From assembly GCA_021018815.1 (NCBI GenBank), contig JAITYX010000140.1:318501-382500 (forward strand): a stretch of DNA of 64,000 nt, given 5' to 3'. Below the pieces are notes generated by a model, which ran no database searches, was not told the DNA's origin, and worked only from the letters and a program-made list of their open reading frames with translations. Positions within the stretch are counted from its first letter, which is position 1, and each line of letters starts with the position of its first letter. A program made the translations under genes and the position numbers. Below are positions 60,901 to 64,000 of this stretch, one piece after another. The stretch comes from Talinum fruticosum. Its lineage: Eukaryota > Streptophyta > Magnoliopsida > Caryophyllales > Talinaceae.

Positions 60901-62033
60901 AGATTTCAATTGGAATACGGCGAAGAGGATTCTAATGCAGCCTATCGAGGTCGGAATGAACAGGATGATATCTATTGGCAGCACTCAAGAGGCTGTGAAT
61001 TCACCACAAAGATAGGATATGCCTACCTCACACAACTTAAGCATAACGTATCTAAAAAGGAATGGTCCGGGAAAGATTGGAAGGAGTACTGGAGCTTCCA
61101 GTTGCTACCGAAGCCAAAAATTTTTGGTTGGAAAGTCCTTAAGGAGGCCTTATCGCTCGGTTATGTAATGAGGAAAAAAGGCATTGAGGTTAATAATGTT
61201 TGTGCATTTTTACAGGAACCATGAGGAGATTTTTGAGCACCTATTTAGAGACTCGTGCAACCACGAAGAGGATTTGGGCTTCAAGCCCATTAGGAATCAA
61301 TATTCACAATGGGAACAATCTAAGCTTCCTCAAGTGGATGGGAGGATGGATCAAGTATTTCAGCAGGGATAAAAGCAAATGGAAGAATGACAGATTTAAC
61401 TACTTCGTGTGTACGTTATGGGAATTATGGAAGGAAAGGAATCATATTATTTTCGGGGTAAAAGAACACCGCCCACGGCATATTTTGTGCAATATTGCCA
61501 GTACTTTTTCATCTTGGAAGGAGCACAAGGAGCGGGATTTGGCAAGCTGCAACGCCTACGTCTTGTTGTCATCCACGGTCCAATGATCATGCGTCTTTCA
61601 TATATGGAACTCAGTAGCGAGAATCTCAAAAGAATCATCACGAGATGGGGCATGAGATAAGAAACCCAACAGATGCAGGAGCGAGCATAGATCTTGATGA
61701 AGGGACTACTATGCTCTTCGGGCGAGTATGTAGCAATCGATCGAGCACTCATAAAGGCTCATTCAAGGGCTGTCATAACATATCCATTTGCACGGATACA
61801 GATGCAGGTGGTGGCGGAACTACGAGGAGTTGTTACCTGTTCCAAAGACTCTATTATCCTGTGTAGAGCGGTTATTAAGCTTTGATCTTCCTTTGATTAT
61901 GTCTCTATTGTTAAAGTTCATAGGAATCAGGTGGAGCAAGCAAACTATTGAGCCCGTAGGGCTAAACAAAGAACATTATTGTAATTTGTTTTGCTTGGTT
62001 TATAACAGTCTCCTTTGCCAAAAAAAAAAAAAA
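57600..62033 (+). mobile_element. L1-type LINE, probably 5'-truncated, with poly(A) tail
   Basis: Endonuclease, reverse transcriptase, zf-RVT and RNase H-like segments occur in order, and the element ends in a 14-A run (62020-62033). No clear target duplication was found; ACTAAT follows the tail and also occurs at about 57432, but the match is too short to rely on. The left boundary is approximate. Confidence 0.8.
57913..61890 (+). pseudogene. LINE ORF2 remnant (endonuclease, RT, zf-RVT, RNase H)
   Basis: The endonuclease starts near 57913 (MKLRA, stop, NCRGF, where WNCRG is usual). At 58308-58360 MGDFNQVDSHHDKLGG holds the catalytic GDFN motif, and RTSDHEPILL (about 58565) its C-terminal SDH. 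RT blocks are LKSPGPNGFPTVF (59284-59322), EFRPISLCNVIYKVISKRLV (59465-59524), GQNAFIP, AAIKIDMSKAYDEF (59668-59709) and HLFFADDALFF (59983-60015), which retains the catalytic ADD. The zf-RVT region is 60970-61200 (YWSFQLLPKPKIFGWKVLKE). An RNase H-like tail may lie at 61694-61885. The protein would nick target DNA and reverse-transcribe the element. More than ten frame breaks make it inactive. Confidence 0.9.
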
Positions 62034-62652
62034 CTAATCAATATATGCTACTCCGATTCTTGACCTTCAAAACTCATATCCTAAGTTATACATATCCTCC
62101 GTAAGTCCCAAGTATCTCATATCTTGTTTTATGACCTCATCTCAATTTTTGTTTTTGTCTTCTCCACCCCTTTTTACATTATCAAAGTCAATTTTATCAC
62201 CTTGCATAATTTTTTCTTTCAACTCCTTCACTTGAATCTTGATATGCCAAAACATCTAAGTCCTTCTCTTATCTTATATTTTATAAGAGCCACTCTAATT
62301 TTTCCCAAATAACTCCGTCCCTAATCTTATCCAATCTTGTATAACCACTCATCCATACCTAGTCTGTCCTTATTGGTAAACAAATCAACTTTTGAACTTG
62401 CTCTAAATTTTGTTATCTTCAGCCCCTAAGAAATGTTTACCAAGAGGGTCTAGGACACCCTTTCCTATTATGAAGAAAATAGGTTTATGCGACTCACCCA
62501 ATTTAAAAACCCCGACGTCATATTTATAAAAGTTAATAAACAATGAAAATACATCATTAGCCCGTATCCTCTATTACACCCCTTCAATATATATGGGAGA
62601 GGAGCAAAGAGAGAGGTTGGTTTTAAGGAAAATAAAATTGAGAAGAAGACAA
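62034..62652. other. Between LINE tail and copia remnant, no gene
   Basis: AT-rich sequence with no domain or LTR end recognised. It may include the 3' noncoding part of the copia element to the right, whose RNase H ends at 62653. Confidence 0.4.
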
Positions 62653-64000
62653 TCATTTAGTAAAAATATATGATAACTCAAAGCTAGTAGGAACATATTT
62701 AACGATAAGATCACCATCAACAATGCGATCACGAACAAAATGGTAATCAAATGCAATGTGTATGCTACAATCATGATGACTAGGATCAGTTGGGAGATAT
62801 TGTGCACTGACATTGGCACACAATGCCTTGGTAGTGGTAGTGAGAGAGATTCTTAAGTCATAGAGTAGCTTACGGAGCCCAATAGTTTCGATGACCATAT
62901 ATGTAACAACACGATATTCAACTTCGATTGAATATTTACACATAATTGGTTGTTTCTTCAAGCACCAAGTAATAAGATTGAGCCATAAAATAAAGCGTAA
63001 CCAAGTAAACTAATAAGAATCCTTACACCCAGCCTAGGCAGCATTAGAATAGGCTATGATGAGGGAAGGATCAACAACAGGACAAAGAAGAATCCTATGC
63101 GTGACGAGTACCACGAAAGTACCTAAAAATACGCTAGTCGACTAAGAGATAAGTGGTACAGGGTGTATGCATGAAGTTGAAAACTACAAGAACTACATAT
63201 GCAATATCGGGATGTGTCGTAGACAAGTATTGTAGAGCACTTACCATGCTCTTGTACTCAGTGGGATCCGTAAGTAATTCACCATCCGAGAGAAAGAGGG
63301 TGGTACATGCTACAATAGGATTGTGCACTAGCTTGCAAGTATGCAAATGAAACTTTATAAGGAGATCGGAGGTGTACTTATGTTGAGTCAAGAGGAACCG
63401 GATGAAAGTGAAGAAACTTGCACACCAAGAAAGTAATGCAGGTCCCCAAGATCCTTCATGGAAAACTTATGTGAAAGAGTATCAATAAAGGAAAAGAATA
63501 AATGTGTAAAGCTACCAAGTGAGAACAATTTCATCAACATAAAGAAGATGAACATCTAAGAGTTGGAATGAAGAATAAACATGGATGTATCAGATTGACT
63601 ATAGGAGAAACCATGCGTGAGCAAAAAGCTACTAAAACAATGAAACCAAGCTTAAGGAACTTGCTTTAGATCATGTATAGCTTTTTGCGGACGACGCACA
63701 TGATTGGAATATTGAGGATCCGCAAAACTAGGAGTTTAACGTAAGCGGATAGTTTATGTAAGAATGCCCCGAAAAAATGCATTATTTACATCAAGTTTCC
63801 AAATAGACCGATTATTAGAGATAACAAATGGAAATACGAGAATAATTATGGCGGGACGGATAACAGGAGAAAAGTCTCATGAAAGTCAATACCCGCTCGT
63901 TGATGATTACCTGCAGACGAACCAGTCTAGCTTTCTAACTTTCCACGGATTCATTAGAGTGATATTTGATCTTATACACCCACTTACTCGCAACCATATT
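62653..64000 (-). pseudogene. Copia RT/RNase H remnant, cut by window end
   Basis: Read on the minus strand from 64000: IWKLDVNNAFFRGIL (about 63815-63770), then LLDVHLLYVDEIVLTW (63570-63515), where the catalytic YVDD has become YVDE (63530-63541). MKDLGDLHYFLGVQ follows near 63460-63415, then 63391-63134 MTQHKYTSDLLIKFHLHTCK through DPTEYKSMVSALQYL. The RNase H segment 62961-62653 includes SIEVEYRVVTYMVIETIGLR, IAFDYHFVRDRIVDGDLIVK and YVPTSFELSYIFTK. These are standard Ty1/copia pol blocks. Frames are shifted several times. The rest of the element lies beyond the window. Confidence 0.9.

Noticed and set aside
57432..62045. ACTAAT on both sides of the LINE as target duplication
   Set aside because: Only six AT-rich bases match; too short for a LINE duplication to be trusted.

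Overview
This window is plant nuclear DNA, most likely from a eudicot with a repeat-rich genome. The evidence is nested LTR retrotransposons of several plant lineages, two CACTA DNA transposons carrying Ulp1-like protease remnants, L1-type LINEs, MITEs, abundant microsatellites, and one intact plant-specific gene. There is nothing prokaryotic: no operons, rRNA, tRNA or CRISPR. I could not identify the species.

Layout. 1-2.4 kb: a Stowaway-like MITE with a Mutator-like MITE inside it. 2.4-7.75 kb: a CACTA element (CACTA-1) with genes on the minus strand. 7.79-33.4 kb: one very large composite. Its outer shell is a Sirevirus-type copia element. CACTA-2 lies between its gag and pol, and CACTA-2 holds a 1.6-kb solo LTR and a 3.8-kb solo LTR. 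A second copia element (copia A) sits in the Sirevirus 3' LTR and itself carries two more LTR-type insertions. Target-site duplications of 3-5 bp mark most joints, so the order of events can be read. 33.4-37.6 kb: a decayed LINE ORF1. 37.6-44.4 kb: two sibling solo LTRs of about 3 kb. 44.4-57.4 kb: an AT-rich, low-repeat island with the only convincing host gene, an intronless 149-residue F-box protein of the SNEEZY/SLEEPY (GID2) family at 52659-53108, expected to act in gibberellin signalling through DELLA turnover. 56.6-57.4 kb: a large inverted repeat. 57.6-62.0 kb: a LINE with endonuclease, reverse transcriptase and a poly(A) tail. 62.6-64.0 kb: a copia RT/RNase H remnant on the minus strand, cut by the window end.

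The TE genes are pseudogenes broken by stops and frameshifts. The most unusual signal is a short hairpin with an invariant CACAC loop. It occurs as tandem pairs in four solo LTRs and singly in both CACTA elements, and its stem shows compensatory base changes. Other notable points are the datable nesting, GC-rich pyrimidine islands in all five large LTRs, and foldback structures. All calls come from reading the sequence; no database search was run.
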